Shown piece by piece: positions 1 through 10,407 of a DNA stretch of 32,000 nt. Every line of letters starts with the position of its first letter. Within the stretch, counting starts at the first letter, position 1. This DNA comes from Adiantum capillus-veneris (taxonomy: Eukaryota; Streptophyta; Polypodiopsida; Polypodiales; Pteridaceae), in the NCBI GenBank assembly GCA_014529385.2, contig CM043969.1, forward strand, positions 17,617,446 through 17,649,445, read 5' to 3'. A program made the translations under genes and the position numbers. The notes beneath the pieces are model-generated. The model was not told the origin of the DNA. It searched no databases and saw nothing but the letters and a program-made list of their open reading frames with translations.

Positions 1-360
1 CAAAGGCCTTTTTTGAAGGTGCCAATCAAGAAATACAAGGGTGGCTTAATATTATCTCAAAATGTGACCTTTCATGGGAGAGAAATTTGCATATTAACTG
101 ATTATAATGCTGGAGCAGACCAAACACATTTTAGCAAACAATAAACAACTTTTCTTTGGAGAGGCCATGCTTTTGATTACTGAAAATTAGTATTACTATA
201 CTTATCTACAAGCTTTGCCCATGTTGTTGCTTCAAACAACCTTTGAAAGGCACAAGAATTCCACAAGACATAAGGAAAAATGTGTCACCTTAGAGGAATC
301 ATGTACAACAATTGCTTCATTACTCAGCCAAGGTTATTCACACGGCTTTTAGGTTCAAAC
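1..360. other. Unassigned flank left of a short-LTR element
   Basis: No convincing coding region, RNA gene or element end is visible. The stretch is AT-rich and simple in composition. Its last five bases (CAAAC, 356-360) directly precede a TG-starting LTR and could be the left target-site duplication of that element, but no matching right end is present to confirm this. Confidence 0.4.
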
Positions 361-503
361 TGTAATGCCAAGGGAAAACCCAAGGGAGGTAAAGGACCAG
401 GGGCAAGGGACTGGCTAGAAATGGAGACGGGAATCTAGGGGCAAGGCCTATAAAGGGAGGTTGGGCGGAGAATCAAGGCACGGTAGTTCCCAGGTTCCTT
501 ACA
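361..503 (+). repeat. LTR of element A, 143 bp
   Basis: Begins TGTAATGCC and ends CTTACA, so it has TG...CA termini. A TATA box (TATAAAG, 449-455) lies about 50 bp before the end. It is clearly related to the 149-bp LTRs at 5099 and 10254 but more diverged than those two are from each other. Confidence 0.75.
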
Positions 504-504
504 T

Positions 505-517
505 TGGTATCAGAGCT
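505..517 (+). other. Primer binding site, initiator tRNA-Met type
   Basis: TGGTATCAGAGCT matches the complement of the 3' end of plant initiator methionine tRNA, the usual PBS of Copia-type elements. It sits one base after the LTR end, which fixes element polarity as plus. Confidence 0.85.
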
Positions 518-556
518 TAGGAGGGAGAGCGATGGAGGAAGAAGGAAGATGGCTTG

Positions 557-672
<116 letters not shown>

Positions 673-959
673 ATGGAGGGCGTGGTCCTCAAGATTAGGG
701 GGCTTTTGCATGCTTTGCATGGGGGAGAAGAATAACCTGCAGATTCCATGGTAAGCATGGCTTCCAGTTGAAGGAATCTCGGGGTCGAGGGCCACGGGAG
801 TGGCTGCTTGCAGCATGGAAGGGAAGATGCACCAAATTCGGATACAATGTTGTCTCTGTAGAGATATTCCAAAATGACGCAACAATGACATGTTAGAGAA
901 AAAATTTCCAATATTCCATCCTCAAAATGATGGCAATGCCCCATAGCCACACTTGAACA

Positions 960-1600
960 AACCTCAAATCATAAACAGCAAGAGTTGGCACACAACCCGC
1001 ACACAACCATGAAGTACCAAACCATAACCATAAGTACAAATAAGTTGCATTGACATAACCACAAAGTACAAAACCATAACCGTTGGTAGAAACCAACCAT
1101 CAAAAACCAATGGACCTCACAACTTGTGCAATTGCCATAAGCATAATTGGGCCCTTTCCATAACCATAAGCAACAAATAAGGCACATTCTACTCATAACC
1201 ATTTTCACACATGGACTTTCCATAATTTTTGTTGTGCATCATCAAAAACCATAAACATAACTTGGCACAAGAACAATCTCCCACAAGAATTGCCACAAAT
1301 ACATATGCCATAAAAAGATGAAGATATACAGATTGCCATACCATAATTGAGCACCTGCCATAACCATAAAGTGGCCCTTGCATATCCATAAGCAAAACCA
1401 GAGCGCCTTACCACTCAAAACCATAAAGTGGGGAGTCTTTTCATAAGCCCTAACCATAACAAAACCATAAACATGTCATGGCCCATGACCAAAACAACCA
1501 CAAAACCTTAAACTTGTCCTTGCCATGGCACATCGCCAAAACCATAACAAAAAGTCACATCGTCAAAACCATGTCATAACAAGATCATGGTGCGTCACGC
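960..1600. repeat. Degenerate CCATAA-rich repeat tract
   Basis: The motif CCATAA, often extended as AACCATAA or CCATAACCATAA, recurs many times in irregular spacing. On the minus strand it reads TTATGG/TTATGGTT and yields Trp/Leu/Tyr/Cys-rich pseudo-frames. It has no clean period, so it looks like an old, decayed minisatellite. It could be subterminal sequence of the neighbouring PiggyBac relic; that is only a guess. Confidence 0.6.
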
Positions 1601-2171
1601 TCCAATCCCTGGTCACAACCACAACCAACTAGGTAAAAACCATATAGAATTTCTTGACATAAGAAGACCAAAAGAGAAGTAAAATAGCTTACATAACTGG
1701 CAAGATTTATAGCCAGTAGGCACCATAAACCTAGCATTGTAATACCACATCAAAAACAAGAGGAGAAAAGTTTGAAGCCGGCCATCATTGACAGACTCAA
1801 ATATCGCACCATAATACCGCATCTTACACCTATCTCATAAGCACATGACCATCGACAAAAAGCATAAGATCAAAATTAGGACAACCGATGTTGAAGAGAC
1901 ATCCAAGAAAATCACACATAGCACAAAATGGACCAGCCTACCATCAACAAAAAAGGAAGCCAGCAAAACCCCTAGCCATCCAACAAAATAGATAGCCATC
2001 TGTCATCATCAAAATACCAGCCATCAATAAAAAGAAGGAGTCAACAGCCAACATCCTTCCTAGCATCCTTCATGTCCTACAAAATGATAAAAAAGAGAAT
2101 ATGAGATTAGAAAAAGAGCTATGAAGGTGCAATTCCAGTCAAGAGACCACAAACATGGTAGAAGACTTACA
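1601..2171. other. Unassigned stretch downstream of the PiggyBac relic
   Basis: AT-rich sequence with several AGCCATC and CATCAA runs near 1960-2040. No terminal inverted repeat or TTAA target site that would close the PiggyBac element was found. No coding signal. Confidence 0.4.
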
Positions 2172-3880
2172 TTAGGGTGTCTCTTGTTGTCTAGTGACTC
2201 TCAAGCAACCATCAAAAAGAAAATCAACAACCACCCTTGCATGGTAATCCTTGAAGCAAGGATCAACACACATGAACTTCTTACACTTACCACATCCCTA
2301 GATAGTGCGGAACAGCTTTGAGCCCTCCACCTCTTTGTGATCACACATAAGCTTTTTTCATTTTGTGGAGCATACCACACAATATCTACTTGCTACATCA
2401 CGCAAATGAACGGGAAAATGGCCATTGTATGCATCCTCTACCACATGCCGCTTACACAATAAGGCCGAAAAGCATTATTTACCAATTTCTCATGCATATG
2501 TAGCATAAAATCAAACCATGAAACATCCCTCTTGCCATAAAGGTCTTTCCAAATGATCCAGCAGTTAGTGAAAACGGAATCCATGAGACCCTAAAAGCCT
2601 ACATGCCACCAGTTAAAACCATTTATTGTAGTTTGCAAGCTATATCCACTCCCAATAACCATGCTATCAAAAGTGTCACAACCAGCCTTACATGCATTAT
2701 ACTGTACTGCAACATCAGGGCATACAACAAGCATCCTCTTTCCACCACTCACCAAATGTTTTACCTCACCTTTTTTAATTCCATAACAAGTAGAAGCAAA
2801 CAAGATCTCTTTCTTGTCCATCCATGAGAAAGCAACAACACCTTGCTTCTTGCAATATGCAAACCGGCAAGCACCCCACTCTTTCTTACCCAAATGTAGC
2901 ATTTTAGCATGAGGAAAGTATTTTCCATTGGCCACATAAGTACCTGTGTCACCTTGGCCCTCACAACGCAAGTGCTCTAGAAGCTAAACAGAGGTAAAGA
3001 CCTTGTCAAAAAACACATAATAACCTTTCCTTTCAAGGGATTTGATCAAATCTATGAAAAGACAATTCTAGGCATGGCAGCTTATCATAGATTTGAAAAG
3101 CATAGTTATACCCTGTTGTTTTGCTGAATCACATAGATTCCGTACCATATCTTACAAGATGGCCTTTGTGCGTTGTCTTGTAAGTGGAAGAACCTTTTTA
3201 TTTGTTGCAATGTGGTTTGACTCATTTTCTCACTTAGGAAACACGAGTGAGCCTACCATGCCATCCTTCCAATAGTGTCGCTTGGATGACATGTAGTGAA
3301 GTGCCATGCCCAAAGAAATACCCATAAAACACAAACAAGAGTGCCGATCAATAGGAACCCACCTATGCATGGAGTCATGCAAGCTCCCACACCTTACCCT
3401 CTCTTTTTTTCATACATGTTTGTCTCACTTGGAGTGTGATCAATCATATCGAGTGGAAATAACATAAATAACAAGTGAAATTCACAAAATACACGAGATA
3501 GATGCCTCAAATTAGGTCATTTGATTCCATTGAAGGGAGGGAGAGGCCTAAATGTGCCACGAGGCTCTTGCTCAAGGCCATCACCACTATTCCACTCCAG
3601 AGGAACAACATCAATAAATTCATTATCCCCTTTGGGAGAGTCATCAAGTATCAGCCCTTCCGCCTCCAATGCCTCATCATCAGCACCTTCAACTCCATCA
3701 CCCTCTGATGCATGCTTGTCATTGCTATCCTTGTCTCATCAACAACATGAAATGGGTTGGTCAAGGCAGTAGGTCTACCTCCTGTGTGTGGTAGTTTATG
3801 TTTGCGTGGTCGGCAACCATTTTTGCTTCTATTTTTGCTAAACTCAGGTGATGGTCTTGTGGCATCATCATTCTATGCAT
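2172..3880 (-). pseudogene. PiggyBac-type (DDE_Tnp_1_7) transposase relic
   Basis: Conceptual minus-strand translation, allowing frameshifts and stops, shows PiggyBac landmarks in family order. An N-terminal part has a GRP basic run and NPFHVVDE (about 3720-3850), an acidic stretch, and PLEWNSGDG. Next come FMGISLGMALHYM with KRHYW (about 3290-3345), RFFHLQDN (about 3195), GYNYAFQIY (about 3095), FFDKVFTS with a catalytic-type Asp (about 3000), GTYVANGKYFP, ILFASTCYG, and YNACKAGCDTFD with another Asp (about 2670). Then NWWHVGF, FTNCWIIWKD after an in-frame TAG (about 2588), and a C-terminal Cys-rich finger CGKCKKFMCVDPCFKDYH ending at TAA (2172-2174). The segment carrying the first catalytic Asp, normally between HLQDN and GYNYAF, is absent. 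The gene is therefore dead. The order of motifs makes other DDE families unlikely. The exact start is uncertain. Confidence 0.85.
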
Positions 3881-3975
3881 GCTAGAATCCTTGGGTTTGG
3901 CCTGATATCCTGGTTTGGGTGGTCTTCCACACCACTTTGCAATTGGAGTGGTCTCTGAAGGAGTTTCTCAGCTTT
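3881..3975. other. Junction between PiggyBac relic and Copia RT
   Basis: Copia homology on the minus strand is readable down to about 3976 (NPGKEH), then stops. PiggyBac-like reading begins by about 3880. No TTAA or terminal inverted repeat marks the join, so its mechanism is unresolved. Confidence 0.4.
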
Positions 3976-5093
3976 TCTGTGCTCTTTACCTGGGTTGTCC
4001 ATGAACCTACCCACAACTCCCACTGCATGTGCAATATTTGGCCTTGTTCAAACCATATCATACATTAGAGAACCTATCGATGTAGCATATGGAACTTTAG
4101 ACATATAGGCTATCTCTGCTTGTGTATTTGGACACATATCCTTGGTTAGTTTAAAGTGACTAGACAAAGGTGTAGAGACCGTTTTTGCATTTTGCATTGC
4201 AAACCTTTCTAATACCTTCTTGATATAATCCTTTTGAAATAGCTTTATTTTATTCTTCGTCATGTTCCTAATCTTCATACCAAGTATCCTCTTTACAGCA
4301 CCTAAATCTTTCATCGAAAAAGATTTAGATAGTTCCCCTTTTAGGTCTTTGATATCCTGCATGTTAGCACTTGCAATCAGCATGTCATCAACATACAACA
4401 TTAGGATGATGAAATTTCCATCTCCCAAATTCTATGTGTAAACGTATTGATCTGAGTTGCATCTTCTAAATTTGTGATCCAGTATCCATCAATTGAACTT
4501 CAAGTACCATTGTCTTGATGCTTGCTTTAGACCATACACGCTCTTCTTTAATCTGCAAACCATTTTCTCCTTACCCTTTACTTCATACCCCTTTGGGTGA
4601 ATCATGCAGATTTCCTCCTCTAAGTCACCATGAGGAAATGTCATATTTACATCGATTTGCTCAATATTTAAATCATGAGCAGCCACAAGACTTAAGACAA
4701 GCCTAATTGAGTTCATTTTTACAACATGAGAAAATATTTCATTGAAGTCAATACCTTTCTTTTGAGAAAACCCTTTTACCATAGGCCATTTTTTCTGCAG
4801 TGTCCGCTTACCTTTAGGCAACTCAATCAACTCCCATGTTTGGCTGCAATGTAATGACTCCATATCCACTTGCATGCTCTTCATCCGTTCTTCTTTGAAA
4901 TCGTGATGCATAATTTCTTTGTATGAGTCCGCCTCTCCAGAATCTGAGATCAAGAGATGATTGAAGGAAGGAACAAACCTTTTTTGAGGTCTACTTCCTC
5001 TTGTAGATCTTTGGGGAATAGGTTTAGGCTCCTCATTTGGTTGATGTTGTTGCACACTGTCATTGTTTGTAGTCCTTGAGTCTTCACCGTCCT
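3976..5093 (-). pseudogene. Copia reverse transcriptase, frameshifted and truncated
   Basis: The N-terminal RT half is open at 5055-4489. It contains KGFSQKKGIDFNEIF, IEQIDVNMTFPHGDLEEEI (first catalytic Asp present) and CRLKKSVYGLKQASRQWYL, all classic Copia RT blocks. After a frame break, 4428-4048 continues with MLYVDDMLIAS, the intact YVDD catalytic box, and SKSFSMKDLGAVKRILGMKI. A TGA at 4050-4048 replaces the residue before TRPNIAHAVG, and homology ends at NPGKEH near 3976. RNase H is missing. The upstream part was joined to integrase before the short-LTR insertion at 5098. Confidence 0.93.
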
Positions 5094-5098
5094 CAAGC
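5094..5098 (+). other. Left target-site duplication CAAGC
   Basis: CAAGC directly precedes the 5' LTR and is repeated exactly at 10403-10407 directly after the 3' LTR. A 5-bp duplication is the normal footprint of LTR-retrotransposon integration and fixes both ends of the inserted element. Confidence 0.92.
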
Positions 5099-5247
5099 TA
5101 TCATGCCAAGGGCATACCCAGGGGAGGTCACGGACCTGGTCCAGTAAGTGGTCGACTGCCAGTGTGGAACAGGGGATTCAATAGTTAGGGGCTATATAAG
5201 GGAGGTTGGGTGGTGAATCCAAGCCAAGCAATTCCCTGGGCATTTTA
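5099..5247 (+). repeat. 5' LTR of the short-LTR element, 149 bp
   Basis: Same length as the 3' LTR. The canonical TG...CA ends are mutated to TA...TA (G to A at position 2, C to T near the end), while the 3' copy keeps TG...CA. A TATA box (TATATAAG, 5193-5200) lies about 50 bp from the 3' end, so the transcribed U5/R part must be very short. Confidence 0.93.
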
Positions 5248-5248
5248 C

Positions 5249-5260
5249 TAGTATCAGAGC
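5249..5260 (+). other. Primer binding site, initiator tRNA-Met type, one mismatch
   Basis: TAGTATCAGAGC differs from the consensus TGGTATCAGAGC by one G-to-A change. It lies one base after the LTR end. Confidence 0.88.
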
Positions 5261-5312
5261 TCAAGGCGAGGAGAGCTATGGAGGAGGGGGAAAGTTGCAT
5301 GGCTTGTTGCAT

Positions 5313-5315
<3 letters not shown>

Positions 5316-5408
<93 letters not shown>
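5316..5408 (+). repeat. (CT)n microsatellite, about 93 bp
   Basis: A pure CT tract about 55 bp after the PBS, in the same leader position as the tract of element A. Both are preceded by ATGGCTTGTTGCAT, so the microsatellite travels with the retroelement family. Confidence 0.97.
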
Positions 5409-5410
<2 letters not shown>

Positions 5411-5598
5411 CTTCCAAATTCTCTGCGGGAAAGACGGGCTTGAAGCTTGTGGAAGCTGTGGGCATGGCCCCTTGAAGGGAAATCCGTGAATAAGAGTTCG
5501 GGTGCAGCAGTGTGAGAGAAACCCCTTGCACTGCGATTCTCCCGTGACGAGGAGGCGGAGTACGCAGCAACATCCCCTTAGATGCACCCATTTGGGAT

Positions 5599-6273
5599 CA
5601 GCTACCTGCACAAAATAGGTTGGAAATTACCCTAATAGAATCGCCCTGGGGAAAATTGCATATTTTGTCACTACGTTGTGAGCAAAGCCGGCATGCAGAG
5701 GGCGCCATCATCTTCCCCATCCCTTGTCTACGCCCTGTCGCTGCAACAACGATTTTTCCTTCAATTTTTAGGGTGGGCATCCTAATTGGGCACCCCAATT
5801 AGGAGACTTAGCCCACAATAAAGATTCACAGGTTGGCAGTTTGCAAGTTTGACAGGGTCGAGGCCTATGACAGCGATGATGTGGACATTATGTCAAGGAT
5901 TTTTTTGAATAAGCATGCAAGGCATGCAGGCCATTCCGACACAGACACCTCAACAATAAGCCTTGGCAAGGTCGTCTTGGCATGGTCCCAAAATCGGCAA
6001 GAATTTCATGAGCGTCTCTACAAATGGATTCAAGGACCATTAACCACTTGACTTGGGGATATATGCTATTGGAAACTGGCCAGACACGAGCCAAGATTTA
6101 GGGATGAATTTTCTAGTGGCCGTTTGGCTAATAAGGCAAGTTTGAAGTATGCACTTCCTAAGGTTCTCATCTTGATTGAAACTCCTTTGAGTTTTACGAC
6201 AATAAGGCCAGTGGGTACGACTCTCTTATCAGGTATGCAATTGAATTTTTTAATTGCAAATGTACTCGATAGA
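5599..6273 (+). other. Unrecognised reading frame inside the short-LTR element, three stops
   Basis: One frame stays open over most of this stretch and is broken only by TAG at 5800, TAG at 5809 and TGA near 6049. The longest uninterrupted pieces are about 60, 72 and 74 residues. The central piece starts MAVCKFDRVEAYDSDDVD and ends near QEFHERLYKWIQGPL; the last piece includes HEPRFRDEFSSGRLANK. Its mixed composition resembles real protein more than random AT-rich DNA, but I recognise no family. It could be a captured host exon, the remains of an element protein, or chance. Confidence 0.3.
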
Positions 6274-7485
6274 TAGGGAATGTACACGACATGTATGCTG
6301 CCATGAAAGATTTTCTCTCATTGTGTACAATAGGAACTCAAGTATATGGTTAGCAAAGACCATGAATTGGTTTGGCAGCCACATTCCTGCATGGCTTGAG
6401 TAAGAAATGGTTTTGATAAGAATCACGGCTTCTCCACATGCATGGCATCGACGGCCAGAACACCTCGCCTAAGCACTATTTTGTGATGTTTTCATGAGTT
6501 TTTTTTTCTTTTTGTATAATCTAATATTCTCAAAGTTTTCCAAGAGGTTAACTTTTGCTGCAAAAGCCAGTTCAACTAGCAAGGCTTCAGTATCTCAAGG
6601 AGATAGATTTCAGTATCACTTCTATCTCATCTTATTGATCAGCTTTTAGGAAGCAAGGCTTCACTCTAAGACATACTACATAAATTTTTTCAATGTTCAG
6701 ACAATGCTCTCAGCATACGAACTTGGAAGACTTTGCAACCTGTCTGCATGTTTTCTCACTAGAGATCAGATTAAACCAAGTCAAGGCATGTGAAGGACAT
6801 CCAACATCTCTCAAGTCCTTCGCATATATGGCACTACCAAAAACCTGTCCACAAGTGGGCGTCCAGGTTAGTCCGTTTCAAGTTATGTTTGTTTTTTGTG
6901 AATGTTTTACTTTTCATTTTGGACAAGATCTCTATGCTATGCAAAGCAAAGTGCTTGGGAAGACTCCATATGAAGCCACTGTACAAAGCAAAGTGCTTCG
7001 CCTGTCTTCAAGTGAAGCACTTCTCTTATGTGTCCAAGTATTATCGATTGACTAGAGATCAATGATAATGGCACACATCTTTAGCACTTTGTGGATATAA
7101 GCTCACATGCAACATTGGACTGTGATGTATCCATTCCAGTGTCATTGTGCACTGCACGTATACCACCGGCTCACATGGTTGAGACTATCATGGAAGCCAA
7201 GGGCTTATTATTCTCTTTTTTGCTTTGTATGCATGGCATACTAGTACGATGGCCGTACAACAGTCATCATTACATACACTTCCGCTATAACACTAAATAC
7301 TCTTTCAAAAACAAGGTACATCACTGATATCTTAAAACATTTTTTATGTTATCCACAGGCAAAGTGCCGTGTTTTCAGCTACCTTGTTACAATCACCATC
7401 ACATACACATGATGTGAATCACGATGTGATTTATGGTAACTCTCTCTCCAAGAGCGTGGTACAAGTACACTGTTGTCCGCTTATA

Positions 7486-7611
7486 TGATAAGCTAAGACA
7501 CAGACATGGTCTGCACTGGATCATATGCACATGCCATACAACACATTTGATAAGCTAAGACACAGACATGGTCTGCACTGGATCATATGCACATGGCATA
7601 CAACACATTTG
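7486..7611 (+). repeat. 62-bp tandem duplication
   Basis: Two adjacent copies (7486-7547 and 7548-7609, plus a couple of bases) start TGATAAGCTAAGACACAGAC and differ at essentially one base (CATGCCATAC versus CATGGCATAC). The near identity suggests a recent duplication. Confidence 0.95.
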
Positions 7612-7659
7612 AATAAGGGATTTTCCTCAGCCCAGCATTCTCTCTCTTTCTCTCACTCT

Positions 7660-7683
7660 CCTTCCAAATTCTCTGCGGGAAAG
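7660..7683 (+). repeat. 24-bp copy of the leader sequence after a pyrimidine tract
   Basis: CCTTCCAAATTCTCTGCGGG plus AAAG is identical to 5410-5433, just after the leader microsatellite. Both copies follow a CT-rich tract; the second continues GTGAAAC. This is an internal duplication separated by about 2.2 kb. Confidence 0.9.
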
Positions 7684-10240
7684 GTGAAACTAGGCATGAT
7701 TTTTATAAAAATCTTTCTATGTCGATATGGTAATAGGCAAGGCTAAGAGCCATTTGTTTTTGAAGGGCTAAGAGTCACCTATTTGGAATGGCTATGAGCT
7801 ATCTATTTGTCATCCAACAGTGCTTTCCTTCCAGATCAAAGAAATCTGTTCAGTTGAGTACCCATTGATTTTAATGGCCAAGCAGACGTCTTGCCATTAT
7901 TAATTTTTTGGGTGTTATTTTAGCACTACAGACTTTGAGGGTGAAGATCAAGTTGAGCTTTTGAAAGTCTCAAACTCAAACATGCGTCTCTCTACCAAGG
8001 TGTATAGATGAAGCATGCAGTTTAGATAGCACGGTTGTTCACAAAACTCCTCAATTATGAATTTTGATTCTAGACAAGATCCCATTGTGGATACGATTCT
8101 AACTTGAGTGGATCATGTATTTTATCTACAACACTAAGAGTGTCTGTACAACTCCCGTTTGGGGGTAAGAACCAGTTTGTGATTATTAAATCACTTATTA
8201 CATGTGATGCATCAATTCTTAGAATCTTCACACTTGCACTTTCAAGGAAAGAAATCCATAAGCTGCCAAGGGCTCGTAGATAATTTCAGCTTCTAGAGTT
8301 GACTTAAGATACTACTGGTTGCTAATTGAACAATTTTTCTGCAACGTTTAACCAAAGGGTTTGACAATGCTGATTTTGCCCAAGGGGTTTGGTTTGCCAA
8401 GGCAACACCCTGGGTTCCATGTGCAATACTACTTGCATTTCACTCATTTTCAATTAGTGTTCCTAGGCCTTTCCAGGTGGGAAATTTGGGAAGGTGCCTT
8501 TTCATTACAGATTAGTGAACACTAGTTCACCCTTCAGGTATGCATCTGATTTAGTTTTGTTTCTTTTTTGTTATCATCCAAATTTTTTTTCTTCTTAAGA
8601 GAAATGACAAGGCCATGTAAGAGCCAAGCCATTTGGGCTGTACTATCCAAATTAAGTTTCTACATTGTGTAGTTATCCCACTTGTATTTGGCACATGTTG
8701 TCACATGGGATGCAACATGGTCTAGGAACTCAAGCAGTTCGATTTAGCCAGTGTGGAGCAAGGCTAATGAGGGTCCCTCTCACTCCTGTCGTAGAGTGTT
8801 TGCAGTTACCTCCACGCACAAGTACATCTTGTACTTGAAGGATGTTCTTTTTAGACACCCTTACATGAGACATATTCCACATGTGGAGAATATGCATCTA
8901 TGGGATTGACACTGGTGCCCACTATTTCAAGTATGTGTCACAACAAAGTCCCTAGGTGCTGGTCAAATATGATTTCTAGACCATTTTTAGCACAATGTAT
9001 TAGGAGCAGTTTCGGTGGCCAAAAATAGTCGAATACTTAGAATGACTTGTTCAGGTACAAGTGTTGTTAAACAACATTACAGATGGTTGTTTATCCATAT
9101 AGCAAGTCTATGAGTTGTTACTGGAAAAGTTTCATTGTTTGCACCTAGAAGTGACTTCTATTTCACCTTCTATTATGGTTCAAGTGTTTCAACAAGACTT
9201 GCAAATGATTGCAATAGCAGGTATTATTTTTATTTTTGCAACACTCCTCTTCAATGTGTGCAAGGAACATCACATTGGCCATAAGTATTGGCAAAAGACG
9301 ATTTTGGATATACAGGTTCGGATTTATTTTCTGCTAAATGTATGCACACTAGGTGTTATGGACACTAGTGTTTAGCAAAGGCTGATTTGGAACGGCATGA
9401 GTATTCCTAAAGTGATTGCTTATGAAGCATTTTGCACTCTATGTGCAGTATCTCTTTGAGATTACTTTTGAGTCTACTGATCACCACTAGAGGTCATGGC
9501 TCGGTTTGGGTGCTCGTGGATTTTGCACGTTATCCAAGATGGTTTTCCAGGACATTGTTGTTTGCTCAATAATGTTGTATGATATTGTGATCCCCGTTTA
9601 CTAGTCATCTGGGATGACTGTCTATAAACCGTGGGGAAAAACACATCTCAATACTGTCATAATCCAAAGAGGATAGGCATATTACATGCTACAAGTGTAC
9701 TCTTGTGCTGAAGGATATGCAAAGCGCGTATGTTAGCACCAAGCAATCCAATTGGCAAGAATGTATCGTTCTAGTTGGTGTTGCTTACAATAAGTTAAAG
9801 CATGTTTGTGACTCAGTTTAGTCCCTTCATGTTTAAGTTGGTTCTCAACTTTGGGCACTAGTTATGGTGGGGTTGTTTACTGATGGACTTTGAGAACAAG
9901 TCAAGGACTTAACCTTGGCCGATGAGTTATGTCATCAAGTTACTTTCATGAACAGGGAAAGGAGGTACTCTTTCGGGTACATCTTTGTTGTGATAGCTCG
10001 TTTAGCATGCTCATGTGTGTTCTAAATGGAGTCTAAACACTATGATTGGATAGGAACTGGTACCACAAGATGGTTACAAAGGGACAACAATGTGGAAAAT
10101 CAAAATGTTACTCTTGGTTTCATTGAAACTCCTACTAAATCGTGTTCCGCTCAAGCAAACAGCTGGATCCATGAAGGATGCCAATGTTGAAAACATTAGT
10201 GTATCATCACTCTTGTTTTCGAGGATGAATAAGCTTTTCC

Positions 10241-10248
10241 AAGGGGGG
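10241..10248 (+). other. Polypurine tract of the short-LTR element
   Basis: AAGGGGGG, followed by ATTAA, lies five bases before the TG of the 3' LTR. This is the expected position for plus-strand priming. Confidence 0.85.
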
Positions 10249-10253
10249 ATTAA

Positions 10254-10402
10254 TGTCATGCCAAGGGCATACCCAGGGGAGGTCACGGACCTGGGCCAGT
10301 AAGTGGCCGATTGCCAGTGTGGAATAGGGGATTCAGTAGCTAGGGGCTATATAAGGGAGGTTGGGTGGTGAATCCAAGCCAAGCAGTTCCCTGGGCATTT
10401 CA
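10254..10402 (+). repeat. 3' LTR of the short-LTR element, 149 bp
   Basis: Starts TGTCATGCC and ends CATTTCA, with canonical TG...CA ends. TATA box TATATAAG at 10348-10355. It differs from the 5' LTR at nine positions, nearly all transitions. Confidence 0.94.
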
Positions 10403-10407
10403 CAAGC
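10403..10407 (+). other. Right target-site duplication CAAGC
   Basis: Exact match to 5094-5098, immediately after the CA end of the 3' LTR. The interrupted Copia frame continues from here on the minus strand. Confidence 0.92.

Larger units (their letters stand above)
6274..10240 (+). other. Non-coding interior of the short-LTR element
   Basis: No recognisable domain, RNA gene or further element is visible. Short open frames have no family features. Internal structure includes a 62-bp tandem duplication (7486-7611), a 24-bp repeat shared with the leader (7660-7683), and two AAAGCAAAGTGCTT copies near 6944 and 6984. Confidence 0.6.
5099..10402 (+). mobile_element. Complete non-autonomous short-LTR retrotransposon, 5304 bp
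   Basis: Two 149-bp LTRs (5099-5247 and 10254-10402) differ at nine positions by eye (about 94% identity). Inside them are an initiator-Met PBS (5249-5260) and a polypurine tract (10241-10248). Flanks carry a perfect CAAGC duplication, so insertion into the Copia element was a standard integration. The roughly 5-kb interior has no Gag, protease, RT or integrase motif in any frame. The LTRs are in the size range of TRIM elements, but the interior is far longer than a TRIM's and resembles a LARD in size. It was presumably mobilised by a Copia element in trans. Element A (361) is a relative. Confidence 0.93.

Noticed and set aside
893-1457. Minus-strand frames rich in Trp, Tyr, Cys and Leu
   Set aside because: Composition follows from the TTATGG-like repeat; overlapping frames are all similar and short.
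1507-1510. TTAA as a PiggyBac target site
   Set aside because: No terminal inverted repeat adjoins it and no partner TTAA is found on the other side.
960-1600. Interstitial telomere repeat
   Set aside because: The unit is CCATAA with irregular spacing, not tandem CCCTAAA.
9115-9375. 86-codon frame with a hydrophobic stretch in the short-LTR interior
   Set aside because: AT-rich, no family features, and no support from neighbouring sequence; likely chance.
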